The position numbers were made by a program, and so were the translations under genes. A stretch of 64,000 nt of DNA from Acidobacteriota bacterium. GTDB taxonomy: Bacteria > Acidobacteriota > Thermoanaerobaculia > UBA5066. The notes below the pieces were generated by a model. The model searched no databases and was not told where the DNA came from. It saw only the letters and a list, made by a program, of their open reading frames with translations. Shown piece by piece: positions 34,946 to 43,726 of this stretch. Location of the stretch: positions 124,001-188,000 of the forward strand of contig RHKY01000006.1 of the NCBI GenBank assembly GCA_008363385.1. The letters run 5' to 3'. The stretch's first letter is position 1. The number at the start of each line of letters is the position of its first letter.

Positions 34946-36250
34946 CTACCGGGTGGCCGGCCCGCCAGGGACCAGTCCCTCGGCGGCCTCTGCGAGGCGG
35001 GCGGCGACGGCGGCGTCGGGCTGCCGGGAGCTGGACCCGAACCGCCCCGCGCCGGCGACGCCCACCGCGCGGAGCTCGGCGGCGAGGCGCGACACGAGCG
35101 CCCGGGGCGCCGAACGGCCCGAGACGGCCTCCAGCAGGACCTCGGCGTATCGGGCGGCCACGGCACCGGGCCGCCGCTCCTCTCCCCACCGCGCCGCCGC
35201 CGCGGACGCGGCCTGACGGCCGTCGTCGTCCCCGGCGAGCTCCTCGATCGCGCGGGCGATGGCCTCCACCTCCCCCTCGCCGAGAGGGACCTTCCGCGCG
35301 AAGGCGTCGGGGAGCTCCCGGAACCAGCCGACGTCGTTGACGACGAGCGGCAGGCCGAAACCCGCGAGGCGGCAGACCGCGCCCGAGGTCTCCCCCATCG
35401 TCGGGAAGCGCAGGTTGACGGCCAGGTCGGCCGCCGAGGCGGCGCGCCAGAAGTCCGCCTCCTCGAGGTAGCCGCCGAAACGGACGTCCCCGGCCAGACC
35501 GAGCGACCGGACCGTCTCCAGCAGCGGGTCGTCCGCTCCGACCGCCCCGCCCACGAACAGGAACGGCCTCCTCCCCGCCGGGACGCGGGCGAGGGCGTGG
35601 AGGACCCGGTCGACGCGCTTGGCGGGCGTCACGACGCCCAGGGTCACGACGAGCGGCCTGTCGGCCGGAAGGCCGAGGCGCGCGCGCGCCTCGGCCTTGG
35701 CGGTCCGGGGCGCCGGGACGACGTGGTGCGGCACCTCCACGACCCGGGCCAGCGGGTGCTCGCGCAGGACGGCGCCACGGACGAGCCGCGAGTGGACGAT
35801 CAGGCTCGTCGCGTCGCGGATGACCGCCGCCGACATCGGGTAGGACCAGGGGTCGAGGTCCCAGACCGGGACCCGGGGCCCCGCCAGCGCGCGCCGGGCC
35901 AGCTCCCGGCCCCGCTCGCCGTGGGCGCGCGCGAGCTCGGAGGCGTACTCCTCCTCCCGCCCCCGGTCGAGGTACGCGGCCGCGAACAGGTGGTGGAGGC
36001 AGAAGTCGTGGAGGACGACGACGGCCGGGAGGCTTCGCGGCCGGTCCCTCAGGAGCTCCACCGACGGGGCGTGGAGCGGGTCGTTCCCGAGCTGGAAGAG
36101 CAGGACGTCGGGCCGGGAAACCAGGGCGCGCGAGGCCTCCGACGGCGCGAACGGCGAGGCGTCCACGAGCTCCGAGAGCGCGGGCAGGAGCTCGGCCGAG
36201 TAGTCGGCGATCCCCGACCGCTCCGGCGGCCAGGGGCTGACGACGGCCAC
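34946..36250 (-). CDS. Glycosyltransferase (GT4-like, GT-B fold)
   Basis: 434 residues. It begins AVVSPWPPERSGIADYSAEL, a motif common in GT4 enzymes of surface-polysaccharide loci, then carries a mid-domain LVVTLGVVTPAKRVDRVLHAL and FPTMGETSGAVCRLAGFGLP in place of the usual EGFGLPxLE donor-binding motif. The C-terminal ~60 residues are helical. GTG at 36250 is chosen because it gives the family's normal N-terminus; a CTG at 36256 is possible. It lies 17 bases after the neighbouring glycosyltransferase and shares its operon. Confidence 0.88.
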   Translation of the reverse strand: MAVVSPWPPERSGIADYSAELLPALSELVDASPFAPSEASRALVSRPDVLLFQLGNDPLHAPSVELLRDRPRSLPAVVVLHDFCLHHLFAAAYLDRGREEEYASELARAHGERGRELARRALAGPRVPVWDLDPWSYPMSAAVIRDATSLIVHSRLVRGAVLREHPLARVVEVPHHVVPAPRTAKAEARARLGLPADRPLVVTLGVVTPAKRVDRVLHALARVPAGRRPFLFVGGAVGADDPLLETVRSLGLAGDVRFGGYLEEADFWRAASAADLAVNLRFPTMGETSGAVCRLAGFGLPLVVNDVGWFRELPDAFARKVPLGEGEVEAIARAIEELAGDDDGRQAASAAAARWGEERRPGAVAARYAEVLLEAVSGRSAPRALVSRLAAELRAVGVAGAGRFGSSSRQPDAAVAARLAEAAEGLVPGGPATR

Positions 36251-36267
36251 GCGCAGGCGCGCCTCGC

Positions 36268-37305
36268 TCAGGAGAGGCCTCCGGCCGAGAGGAGCGTCTC
36301 CACGACGGACTTCCAGGTGATGCCGCGGACCCGCTCGAAGCCCGCGTCGCCGAGAGAACGCGCGGCGGCCCCGTCCGACAGGAGCGCCCGCGTCGCCTCG
36401 CCGACGGCCTCGCCCGAGGGCGGGACCACGCGGCCCGTCTCGGCGTCCGAGACGAACTCCAGCGGGCCTCCCGAGTCGGAGCAGGTGACGACCGGCTTCC
36501 GGCAGAGGAACGCCTCGAGCGCGATGTACCCGTAGTCCTCGTCGGCGGGGGTGAAGACGACGGCCCCGCAGGTGGCGTACAGCTCCAGGAGCTCCTCGTC
36601 CGACACGGCGCCGCGGAAGTCCACGTCGGCTCCGAGTCGGGCGGCGGCCTCCCGCAGGCGTGCCTCGTCCGGTCCGGAGCCGGCCAGGACGAGGCGGAAC
36701 CGGCCCCGCGCGGCCCCCTCGATCGCCAGGTCCATCCGCTTCCACCGGTCGAGGCGCCCGACGGCCAGGGCGAACCCGGCCGACTCGCCGCTCCGGTAGC
36801 GGCCCGCGAGAGGCGGCGGGTGGTAGAGCGCCTCGCCCCACAGGCCGTTGAACCGCCGGAGCCGATCCGCGGTGTTGCGTGCGTTCGTGTAGACCCGGCG
36901 CGCCTCGCCGAGGCCCGTCGCGTCGGCCTCGGCGATCAGCTCCCGCCAGCGGGTGTCCTCGGGCCCGGCGTCGAAGTCGCTGCCCTCCGTCCCGAAGCGG
37001 TCGTAGGCCTGCCGGAACTGGTGGATCAGCCAGACGACCTTGTTCGGGTGGCGGACCAGGTAGGAGGGGAACTTCATCGGGACGACGAGGTCGACCCGCT
37101 TGCCGTCGGACTCGGTCAGGTCCAGGAGGCGCCAGGCCAGGGCCGAGAGGAGGATCTGCGGGCGCGGGTACCACTTGAACGGGAGCTGCACGAGCTCGGC
37201 CTCGTGCCCGGCCGCGCGCAGCTCGCGGACGAGGCCCTGGGCGTGGCGCTCGGCCCCCCCGGAGACGAAGGGGACCTGCGCGTTGCAGACGAGGACGCGG
37301 GCCAC
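36268..37305 (-). CDS. Glycosyltransferase family 4 protein
   Basis: 345 residues, GT-B fold: VSGGAERHAQGLVRELRAAGHE at the N-terminus, GRLDRWKRMDLAIEGAAR at the domain boundary and EDYGYIALEAFLCRKPVVTC, the nucleotide-sugar E-x7-E motif. It transfers a sugar from a nucleotide donor in polysaccharide or glycolipid assembly. GTG start 7 bases after the coiled-coil methyltransferase. Confidence 0.92.
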   Translation of the reverse strand: MARVLVCNAQVPFVSGGAERHAQGLVRELRAAGHEAELVQLPFKWYPRPQILLSALAWRLLDLTESDGKRVDLVVPMKFPSYLVRHPNKVVWLIHQFRQAYDRFGTEGSDFDAGPEDTRWRELIAEADATGLGEARRVYTNARNTADRLRRFNGLWGEALYHPPPLAGRYRSGESAGFALAVGRLDRWKRMDLAIEGAARGRFRLVLAGSGPDEARLREAAARLGADVDFRGAVSDEELLELYATCGAVVFTPADEDYGYIALEAFLCRKPVVTCSDSGGPLEFVSDAETGRVVPPSGEAVGEATRALLSDGAAARSLGDAGFERVRGITWKSVVETLLSAGGLS

Positions 37306-37312
37306 GTCCGGG

Positions 37313-38761
37313 CTACCTCACCCCGGTGACGACGACGTCCTGCGGCCCGTACAGGAGGCGCGCCAGCGGCCCGAGGCGCGGGTCGGAGAAGACCTCCTCC
37401 GGCGGCGCTTCGCCGGGGGGGACGGGAGAACGGTAGGAGACGGCCACGTCCCGGAAGCCGCACGCGGTCAGCAGCTGGGCGAGCGAGGGGCCCGGGACCG
37501 GGCGGACGTGCGAGAGGTCCATCCAGAACCACCGCATCGCGTAGACCGACTCGGGGTTGACGGTCTCGAGGAGGATCCGCCCCCCCGGGGCGAGCTTGGC
37601 CGCGGCCAGCTCCACGAGGTCGAAGAGCGAGGCCGGCGGGAGGTGCTCGACGACCTGGTAGGCCGTCACCCCCCCCAGCGAGCCGTCCTCCCGGGCCGCC
37701 AGCCACCCGAAGAGGTCGGCGGCGTCCACCGCGAGCCCCTTCTCGCGGGCCCGCGCGGCCATCAGCGGGTTCGCGTCGCAGCCGACGGCCACGGCGCCTC
37801 CGGCCGAGAGCTCCTCGAGGAACTCGCCCCGCCCGCACCCGAGGTCCGCGACGGGCCCCGGGGCGCCGAGGAACAGCGTCACGTCCTCGCGCTGGCGCCG
37901 CCGGATCTCCTCCTCGGAGCCCCGGAAGGTCTCCTCGAAGTCCGTGTAGAGCCCGGCCCGCAGCGGGTCGTCCGCCCGGGCGACGGCCGGCCCCGCGGCC
38001 GGGGCCGCGGCTCCCTCGCCCGCCCGGGCGGGAGCGATCCCGGCCCGGAGGACCGTCCACTCCATCCGGACCCGCCGGAGCTCCTCCGAGAGGGCCTCGA
38101 GCCTCTCGCCGAGCCGGCGTTCGGCGTCCAGGCGGGCCGCCTCGGAGGACCGGAGCGCCTCGCCGCGGACGTCGTCGGCCTTCTCGAGCCGGTCGACCCG
38201 CCTTTCCGTCTCCAGGAGCTCGGCGCCGAGGGTGGTCCTCGCCGTCCCCTCCCGCTCGATCGCGTTCTCGAGGGCCAGGGTCCGCGCGTCCACCCGCGCC
38301 ACGAGCCGGGCCTCGGCGTCGGCCACGCGCCGCTCGCCGCGGCCCTCGGCCTCCCGCACCTCGACGGCCACCTCCCGCGCCTGCTGCCGGGAGCGCCGGA
38401 CCTCCTCCTCCAGCTCGCGGTAGGCGATCCGGAGCGACTCGACGAGCGCCGAGTTGAAGACCGTCTGGTCGCGCGTCACGATCCGGAGCGCCCTGAGGAC
38501 GAGCGCCTTGGCCGCGCGGAACCGCGCGTCGCCCGGCAGGTAGGGGCCCACGAAGCGCGAGCCGTTCTCCAGCATCCGGCGCGGGCCGTCGAGCGAGAAG
38601 CCCGGTCCGCTCCCGCCGCCCACGGCGAAGGGCGCGGCGGGGCCGGGCGAGGAGGGGCCGCCGGGGAGCGGCGTCGTCAAGGCTTCCAGGTCCTGGAGGA
38701 TCTCGCGCGCGATCGACTCCGCGTCGCCGCGGCGGTCGGCACGCGGCCGCGCGTTCGTCAT
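37313..38761 (-). CDS. Coiled-coil protein with C-terminal SAM-dependent methyltransferase
   Basis: 482 residues. After a Gly/Pro-rich region (45-75) there is a long heptad-rich coiled coil (about 110-260), a disordered Ala/Pro stretch, then a class I methyltransferase with VADLGCGRGEFLEEL (motif I), AVGCDANPLMAARARE and the motif GGVTAYQVVEHLPPASLFDL. Similar architectures sit in O-antigen/capsule clusters and may cap chains or set their length. The two glycosyltransferases follow in the same operon. ATG at 38761 has TAATAT 8 bases upstream on its strand. Confidence 0.85.
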   Translation of the reverse strand: MTNARPRADRRGDAESIAREILQDLEALTTPLPGGPSSPGPAAPFAVGGGSGPGFSLDGPRRMLENGSRFVGPYLPGDARFRAAKALVLRALRIVTRDQTVFNSALVESLRIAYRELEEEVRRSRQQAREVAVEVREAEGRGERRVADAEARLVARVDARTLALENAIEREGTARTTLGAELLETERRVDRLEKADDVRGEALRSSEAARLDAERRLGERLEALSEELRRVRMEWTVLRAGIAPARAGEGAAAPAAGPAVARADDPLRAGLYTDFEETFRGSEEEIRRRQREDVTLFLGAPGPVADLGCGRGEFLEELSAGGAVAVGCDANPLMAARAREKGLAVDAADLFGWLAAREDGSLGGVTAYQVVEHLPPASLFDLVELAAAKLAPGGRILLETVNPESVYAMRWFWMDLSHVRPVPGPSLAQLLTACGFRDVAVSYRSPVPPGEAPPEEVFSDPRLGPLARLLYGPQDVVVTGVR

Positions 38762-38768
38762 CGGCCGG

Positions 38769-38775
38769 TATATTA
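38769..38775. promoter_or_regulatory. Superimposed divergent -10 element in a 19-base gap
   Basis: Only 19 bases separate the ATG at 38761 (minus) and the GTG at 38781 (plus). TATATT (plus, 38769-38774) lies 6 bases before the GTG, and TAATAT (minus, 38775-38770) lies 8 bases before the ATG, so the same AT-rich heptamer TATATTA could serve both strands. Neither start has a properly spaced Shine-Dalgarno. Confidence 0.5.
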
Positions 38776-38780
38776 CGAGG

Positions 38781-39920
38781 GTGACGAGACCCGACGTCCC
38801 GCCTGCCCTGGCCGCGGCCCTGGCGCTCCTCCTCCCCGGGTGCGCCCCGGCGCCGTCCCCCGCCCCGCCCCCGAAGGCGGAGGCCCCCCCCCCGGCCGCG
38901 GCCCCTGCCGGGGCCGGCGGGTGGGAGGGGACCCTCTCGCCCCTCGAGTACCCGGGCGAGCGGCACCTGGCCAACGTCCGCCAGCTGACGTCCGGCGGCG
39001 AGAACGCCGAGGCCTACTGGTCCGCGGACGGCACGAAGCTGGTCTTCCAGTCCACGCGCCCCGGCGAGGTCCCCTGCGACCAGATCTTCGTCCTCGACCT
39101 GGCGCGGCCCGAGGCCCCGCCCCGCCTCGTCTCCACCGGGAAGGGCCGGACGACCTGCGCGTACTTCCTCCCGGACGGCGAGCGGATCGTCTACGCCTCC
39201 ACGCACCACGTCTCCCCCGACTGCCCGAAGCCTCCCGACATGTCGCAGGGCTACGTCTGGGGCCTGTTCGACTACGACGTCTTCCTGGCGGGCGCCGACG
39301 GGAGCTCCCCCGTGAACCTCACGCGGTCTCCCGGCTACGACGCCGAGGCGACCGTCTCCACCGACGGCGAGAAGGTCGTCTTCACCTCGACGCGCGACGG
39401 GGACCTCGAGCTCTACTCGATGGGCCCGGACGGCTCGGACGTCCGCCGCCTCACACGGACGCCGGGCTACGACGGCGGAGCCTTCTACAGCGACGACGGG
39501 GAGTGGATCGTCTACCGCGCCTCGCGCTTCGAGAAGGAGGAGGCGCTCGCGGACTTCCGGACCCTCCTGGCCCGGCAGCTCGTCCGGCCGGGACGGCTGG
39601 AGGTGCGGGTCATGCGCGCGGACGGCTCGGACGACCGGGCCGTCACGGCGAACGGCGTCGCCAGCTTCGCCCCGTTCTTCTTCCGCGGCGGCCACGACCG
39701 GATCGTCTTCTGCTCGAACCTGGCCGACCCGAAGGGGAGGAACTTCGACCTCTGGTCCGTCAACGCGGACGGGACCGGCCTCGAGCGGCTGACCTACAAC
39801 CCGACGTTCGACGGCTTCCCGATGTTCTCGCCCGACGGCAAGCGCCTCGCCTTCTGCTCCAACCGCCACAACGCGCGGCCGAACGAGACGAACGTCTTCG
39901 TCGCGGACTGGGTCCCGTAG
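38781..39920 (+). CDS. TolB-like beta-propeller lipoprotein (PD40 repeats)
   Basis: 379 residues: short signal peptide with lipobox LLPGC (Cys22), an Ala/Pro-rich linker, then at least five PD40-type blades, for example WSADGTKLVFQSTRPG, STDGEKVVFTSTRDGDLELY, YSDDGEWIVYRAS and FSPDGKRLAFCSNRHN. TolB-like propellers bind peptides or cell-envelope partners in the periplasm. No tol/pal genes are adjacent. GTG start, near-leaderless. A paralogous propeller is fused to the kinase at 41030-43672. Confidence 0.88.
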   Translation: MTRPDVPPALAAALALLLPGCAPAPSPAPPPKAEAPPPAAAPAGAGGWEGTLSPLEYPGERHLANVRQLTSGGENAEAYWSADGTKLVFQSTRPGEVPCDQIFVLDLARPEAPPRLVSTGKGRTTCAYFLPDGERIVYASTHHVSPDCPKPPDMSQGYVWGLFDYDVFLAGADGSSPVNLTRSPGYDAEATVSTDGEKVVFTSTRDGDLELYSMGPDGSDVRRLTRTPGYDGGAFYSDDGEWIVYRASRFEKEEALADFRTLLARQLVRPGRLEVRVMRADGSDDRAVTANGVASFAPFFFRGGHDRIVFCSNLADPKGRNFDLWSVNADGTGLERLTYNPTFDGFPMFSPDGKRLAFCSNRHNARPNETNVFVADWVP

Positions 39921-39944
39921 CCCTCTCCCGGCCGGGACGCCGGG

Positions 39945-41033
39945 TCACGCCTCCGGCTCGAGGGCCTTGCGCCCCAGGTCGCGCAGGGCGTTGACGAGCG
40001 TCACGAAGACCGCCAGCGCCATGGGGCCGATGAAGACCCCGAGGAGCCCGAAGGCCGCGAGCCCCCCGAACACCCCGAGGAAGACCGTCAGCGTGTCGAG
40101 CTTGCCTTCCCGCCCGATCAGGAGGGGCTTCAGCACGTTGTCCGCCAGGAAAGAGACGACGACGACGCCCCAGACGACGAGGAAGACGGCCATCCCCGGG
40201 CGTCCCGTGAGCCAGCAGGCGATCGCGCCGGGAAGCCAGACGAGGGCCGACCCGCCCACCGGCAGGAGCGAGAGGACGGAGGTGGCCGCTCCCGCCAGGA
40301 CCGGCGACGGGAGGCCGGCGACGGCCCAGCCGATCCCGCCGGTGACCCCCTGGGCCAGAGCGGCCAGGAACGAGCCGCGGAAGATGGCGCGGAGCATCCC
40401 TCCGAGCTCCGAGAGGTGGCGCGCCCTGACGTCCGGGGCGACCGGCAGCATCTCGGAGACGGCGCGCGCGAGCGTCCCGCCGTCCCGCAGGGTGAAGAAG
40501 AGGAGGAACATCGTGGTCACGAAGGTCAGGACCGCCTCGAAGACGCCGATGAAGAGGCCGCCGGCCCGGTGCGCCAGGAAGGTCGAGCCCTGGCCCAGGA
40601 GGTCGGTGGCCCGCTGCTTCAGCTCGGCGGCGTCCACGCCCGTCCGGGCCTCGGCCGAGGCGAGGAGCCGCCCCAGCCCCGGCTCCGAGAAGACCGCCGA
40701 GAAGACCCCGAGGTCGCCGCTCCGGGCCCGGGCCGCGAGCGTCTGGGCCGCCTCCGCGACCTGAGCGACGAGGGCCCCGATCAGGAGGAGCGCGGGGAGG
40801 AGGACCAGGACCGCGATGGCGGCGGTGGCCAGCCCCGCCGCCAGGTTCTGGCGCGGGGCGAGCTTGCGCTCCAGCCACGCGTACGGCCCCCGGAAGGCCA
40901 CGCCGAGGACGACGGACCAGGCGATGGCGCCGAGGAACGGGCCGAGGACCTTCAGGACGAGCGCCACGACGCCGAGCAGGACGACCGAGAAGGCGAGCAG
41001 CGGGTAGACGCGGGCGGCCGGGCTCTCGTTCAA
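39945..41033 (-). CDS. AI-2E (PerM/TqsA) family membrane protein
   Basis: 362 residues with the usual seven or eight helices: AFSVVLLGVVALVLKVLGPF at the N-terminus, a soluble mid-region (110-150), TTMFLLFFTLRDGGTLAR, and the final helices with GGLAAFGLLGVFIGPMALAV. Family members export small molecules such as autoinducer 2 or act as ion/proton antiporters. A TTG start overlaps the kinase stop (TTGA), a translational coupling to the kinase gene. Substrate not predictable. Confidence 0.88.
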   Translation of the reverse strand: MNESPAARVYPLLAFSVVLLGVVALVLKVLGPFLGAIAWSVVLGVAFRGPYAWLERKLAPRQNLAAGLATAAIAVLVLLPALLLIGALVAQVAEAAQTLAARARSGDLGVFSAVFSEPGLGRLLASAEARTGVDAAELKQRATDLLGQGSTFLAHRAGGLFIGVFEAVLTFVTTMFLLFFTLRDGGTLARAVSEMLPVAPDVRARHLSELGGMLRAIFRGSFLAALAQGVTGGIGWAVAGLPSPVLAGAATSVLSLLPVGGSALVWLPGAIACWLTGRPGMAVFLVVWGVVVVSFLADNVLKPLLIGREGKLDTLTVFLGVFGGLAAFGLLGVFIGPMALAVFVTLVNALRDLGRKALEPEA

Positions 41034-43672
41034 CGGAACACCCCCTCGAACAGGACCACGTCGTCGTTGACCCGCTGGCGGGTCGCCACGACCGAGGCGC
41101 CGCCGGGCGAGACGTCCAGCGTGAAGACCGCCCAGAACTGCTCGTCGCCGGGCGGGCGGAGGTCGAAGAGGCGCCGCGCCGGGGCGGAGCCGTCGACCGG
41201 CGCCTCGTACAGGACCGGCCGCCCCTTGGGCCCGGCCCACGCGACGACGCGGTCCCCTTCCGGCAGCGCCGCCGGCCAGCGCCCGTCCGGGACGAGGAGG
41301 CGCGGCGGCCCGCCGGACCGCCCGACGGCGTGGACCCCGCAGGACCCGCCCGGGGGGCAGCTCCGGAAGACGACGGCGTCCCGCGCCGCGCGCGAGCTCA
41401 TCGCGTCCCCTGCGAAGAGGAGCCGTTCCCTGCCGTCCGACGTCAGGGCGTAGAGCCCCGGCGCCCCGCCCCCCGTCCGGCAGAAGACGACGCCCGAGCC
41501 GTCGGCGAGCGGGTCCGGGTAGTCGTCCACCGCCTCGCCAGAGGTCAGCGCGCGCACCGGGCCTCCGTCGACGTCGACGCTGGCGATCCGCCTCTTCCCC
41601 TGCCCCGCGGCGGTCGAGAAGTAGACCGTCCGCCCGTCCGGGGAGACGCGCGGGTTGGAGCCCTCGGCCAGGTACGTCCGGACGCCCTCGGCGTCCTCGA
41701 CCTCCAGGTCCAGCTCCTCTTCCTGGCGCGCCCAGTCCGCGTAGAGGAGCCTCCCGTCCCGCAGTCGCGTCGGCGCCCAGACCGTCCCCGCCTCCGTGAG
41801 CGGCCGGGCCGAGCCGTCCGCCAGCGCGTACTCCCAGGCGTCGGAGAGGAAGCGGCGAGACTGGGCGAGCAGGGAGCGGCCGTCGGGCGAGACGTCGGGC
41901 GAGATCGTCCACCCCGAGCCCGTCAGGACCGGCCGCGGCTCGCCGCCGCCGGGGGCGACCATCCAGATCCCGGCCGCCCCGGACCTCACCGAGGAGAAGA
42001 GGACCGCGCGCCCGGAGGCTGCGAAAGCGACGCGCCCCCACACGTCCCTCCGGTCCCGCGTCAGCCTCTCCGGCGGTCCCCCGTCGAGGAGGACCCGGAA
42101 GAGGTCGCCGAGGGCGCCGGGGAACGTCTCGCGCCGGAGGAAGTAGGCCCACTTCCCGTCGGGCGAGACCCGCGCCCCCGTCACCTCGCCCGGTCCGCTC
42201 TCGACGAGGAGCCGGGGGGCCCGCCCGTCCCGCCAGGCCACCCAGAGGGAGGTCCGCTCCCCGTCCCTCCGCCGGAAGACGAGGCGCCTGCCGTCCGGGA
42301 CCGGCGCGGGCTGGTCCCCGTCCGGCAGGACGCGGCGCGGGGCGCCTCCCAGCGTCGGGACCTCCCAGACACCCGGCGCCCCCGTCTCCCGGCTCTCGCG
42401 CGAGAAGAGGATCGAGGCGCCTCCAGGAGTGAAGACCGGGTCCCGGTCGTCCTCGGGCGAGTCGGTCAGCCGCACCGGGGTCGACCCCGAGAGGAGCCGC
42501 AGGTAGAGGTCGTAGCTCCCCCGCGAGTTGGCCGAGTAGACGAACGAGCCGCCGTCCGGAGAGAAGGACGGGCTCTCCTCGCGGGCGTCGGTCTGCGTGA
42601 GGATGCGGGTCGCGGAGGGAGGGGCGACCGCCGGGAGGCGGCCCCTGAGGAGGAGAACCGCCGCTGCCGCGACGACGAGCGGAACGGCGGCGGCCAGAGC
42701 CGCCTTCACGGCTCGGACGCGCCGGAGCCCGGGATCTCCGGGCGCCCGTTCGGTGGCGAGCGTCGCGGCGGACGCCGCGGGCGGGCCGGCCACGAGGGTC
42801 CGCGGGGCGCCCGAGTGCCGCGCCACCCGCCGCAGGTCGACCGCCAGGTCGCGCAGCGTCTGGTAGCGGTCCTCCGGACGCTTCTCGAGGGCCTTCTCGA
42901 GGACCGCCTGGAGATCCGGCGGGAGGGGCGGGTCGCCCGCCGAGAGAGGCCTCGGCGGCGCGTAGGCGATGGCGTGCATGACGTCGACGGGGCTCGCCCC
43001 GTCGAAGGGGCGCCGTCCGACGGCCATCTCGTAGAGGACGATGCCGAGGGAGAACGCGTCGGAGCGCGAGTCGAGCTCCAGGCCGAGGGCCTGCTCGGGG
43101 CTCATGTACGGGGCGGTCCCGACGACCGTCCCCTCGGCCGTCAGGCCGGTCCCCGCGGCCGGGCGTCCGGCGGAGCCGAGCATCTTGGCCAGGCCGAAGT
43201 CGAGCACCCTCAGCCGCCCGTCGCGGCCGACGATGAGGTTGGACGGCTTGACGTCCCGGTGGAGGATCCCCGCGTCGTGGGCGTGGGCCAGCCCCTCCGC
43301 CGCCTGGGCGCCCCACTCCGTCACCTTCGAGAGCGGCAGCGCGCCCTGGAGGGAGAGGAGCTCCTCCACCGTGTGCCCGTCGACGAGCTCCTGGACGATG
43401 AACGGGACGCCGTCGCACTCGCCGACGTCGTGGACCGGGACGAGGTTGGGGTGCGAGACCCCGGCCGCGGACCGCGCCTCCGTCTCGAACCGGCGCCGGC
43501 GCTCGGGGCCGGCGACCGCCTCGGCGGGGAGGACCTTCACCGCGACCTCCCGGCCGAGGGCCGCGTCCACGGCCCGGAAGACGTCGCCCATCCCTCCCGA
43601 GCCCACCTTCTCCACGAGGCGGTAGCGGCCGAGGAGCGTCCCGGGGCCGACCCGGTGCACGGAGGCGTCCAC
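41030..43672 (-). CDS. Transmembrane Ser/Thr protein kinase with PD40 beta-propeller ectodomain
   Basis: About 880 residues. PknB-type kinase domain: GSGGMGDVF loop (24-32), Lys46 in VAVKVL, catalytic HRDVKPSN with Asp140, DFGLA and the activation segment GTAPYMSPEQ. A single helix (VKAALAAAVPLVVAAAAVLLL, about 320-345) follows, then an extracytoplasmic region with about ten PD40 blades (for example FSPDGGSFVYSANSRGSYDL). Signals sensed outside would control phosphorylation inside. GTG at 43672 chosen: TATCAT lies 10 bases upstream. Coupled to the downstream AI-2E-family gene. Confidence 0.92.
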   Translation of the reverse strand: MDASVHRVGPGTLLGRYRLVEKVGSGGMGDVFRAVDAALGREVAVKVLPAEAVAGPERRRRFETEARSAAGVSHPNLVPVHDVGECDGVPFIVQELVDGHTVEELLSLQGALPLSKVTEWGAQAAEGLAHAHDAGILHRDVKPSNLIVGRDGRLRVLDFGLAKMLGSAGRPAAGTGLTAEGTVVGTAPYMSPEQALGLELDSRSDAFSLGIVLYEMAVGRRPFDGASPVDVMHAIAYAPPRPLSAGDPPLPPDLQAVLEKALEKRPEDRYQTLRDLAVDLRRVARHSGAPRTLVAGPPAASAATLATERAPGDPGLRRVRAVKAALAAAVPLVVAAAAVLLLRGRLPAVAPPSATRILTQTDAREESPSFSPDGGSFVYSANSRGSYDLYLRLLSGSTPVRLTDSPEDDRDPVFTPGGASILFSRESRETGAPGVWEVPTLGGAPRRVLPDGDQPAPVPDGRRLVFRRRDGERTSLWVAWRDGRAPRLLVESGPGEVTGARVSPDGKWAYFLRRETFPGALGDLFRVLLDGGPPERLTRDRRDVWGRVAFAASGRAVLFSSVRSGAAGIWMVAPGGGEPRPVLTGSGWTISPDVSPDGRSLLAQSRRFLSDAWEYALADGSARPLTEAGTVWAPTRLRDGRLLYADWARQEEELDLEVEDAEGVRTYLAEGSNPRVSPDGRTVYFSTAAGQGKRRIASVDVDGGPVRALTSGEAVDDYPDPLADGSGVVFCRTGGGAPGLYALTSDGRERLLFAGDAMSSRAARDAVVFRSCPPGGSCGVHAVGRSGGPPRLLVPDGRWPAALPEGDRVVAWAGPKGRPVLYEAPVDGSAPARRLFDLRPPGDEQFWAVFTLDVSPGGASVVATRQRVNDDVVLFEGVFR

Positions 43673-43682
43673 GCGCGAGGCG

Positions 43683-43717
43683 ATGATACGGGAGGCACGG
43701 AGCCCGGTTGGTAGACT
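43683..43717. promoter_or_regulatory. Divergent leaderless-type -10 hexamers for the kinase and queG
   Basis: Minus strand: TATCAT (43683-43688), 10 bases before the kinase GTG. Plus strand: TAGACT (43712-43717), 9 bases before the queG ATG. Neither start has a Shine-Dalgarno. Confidence 0.45.
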
Positions 43718-43726
43718 TCCACGCCG

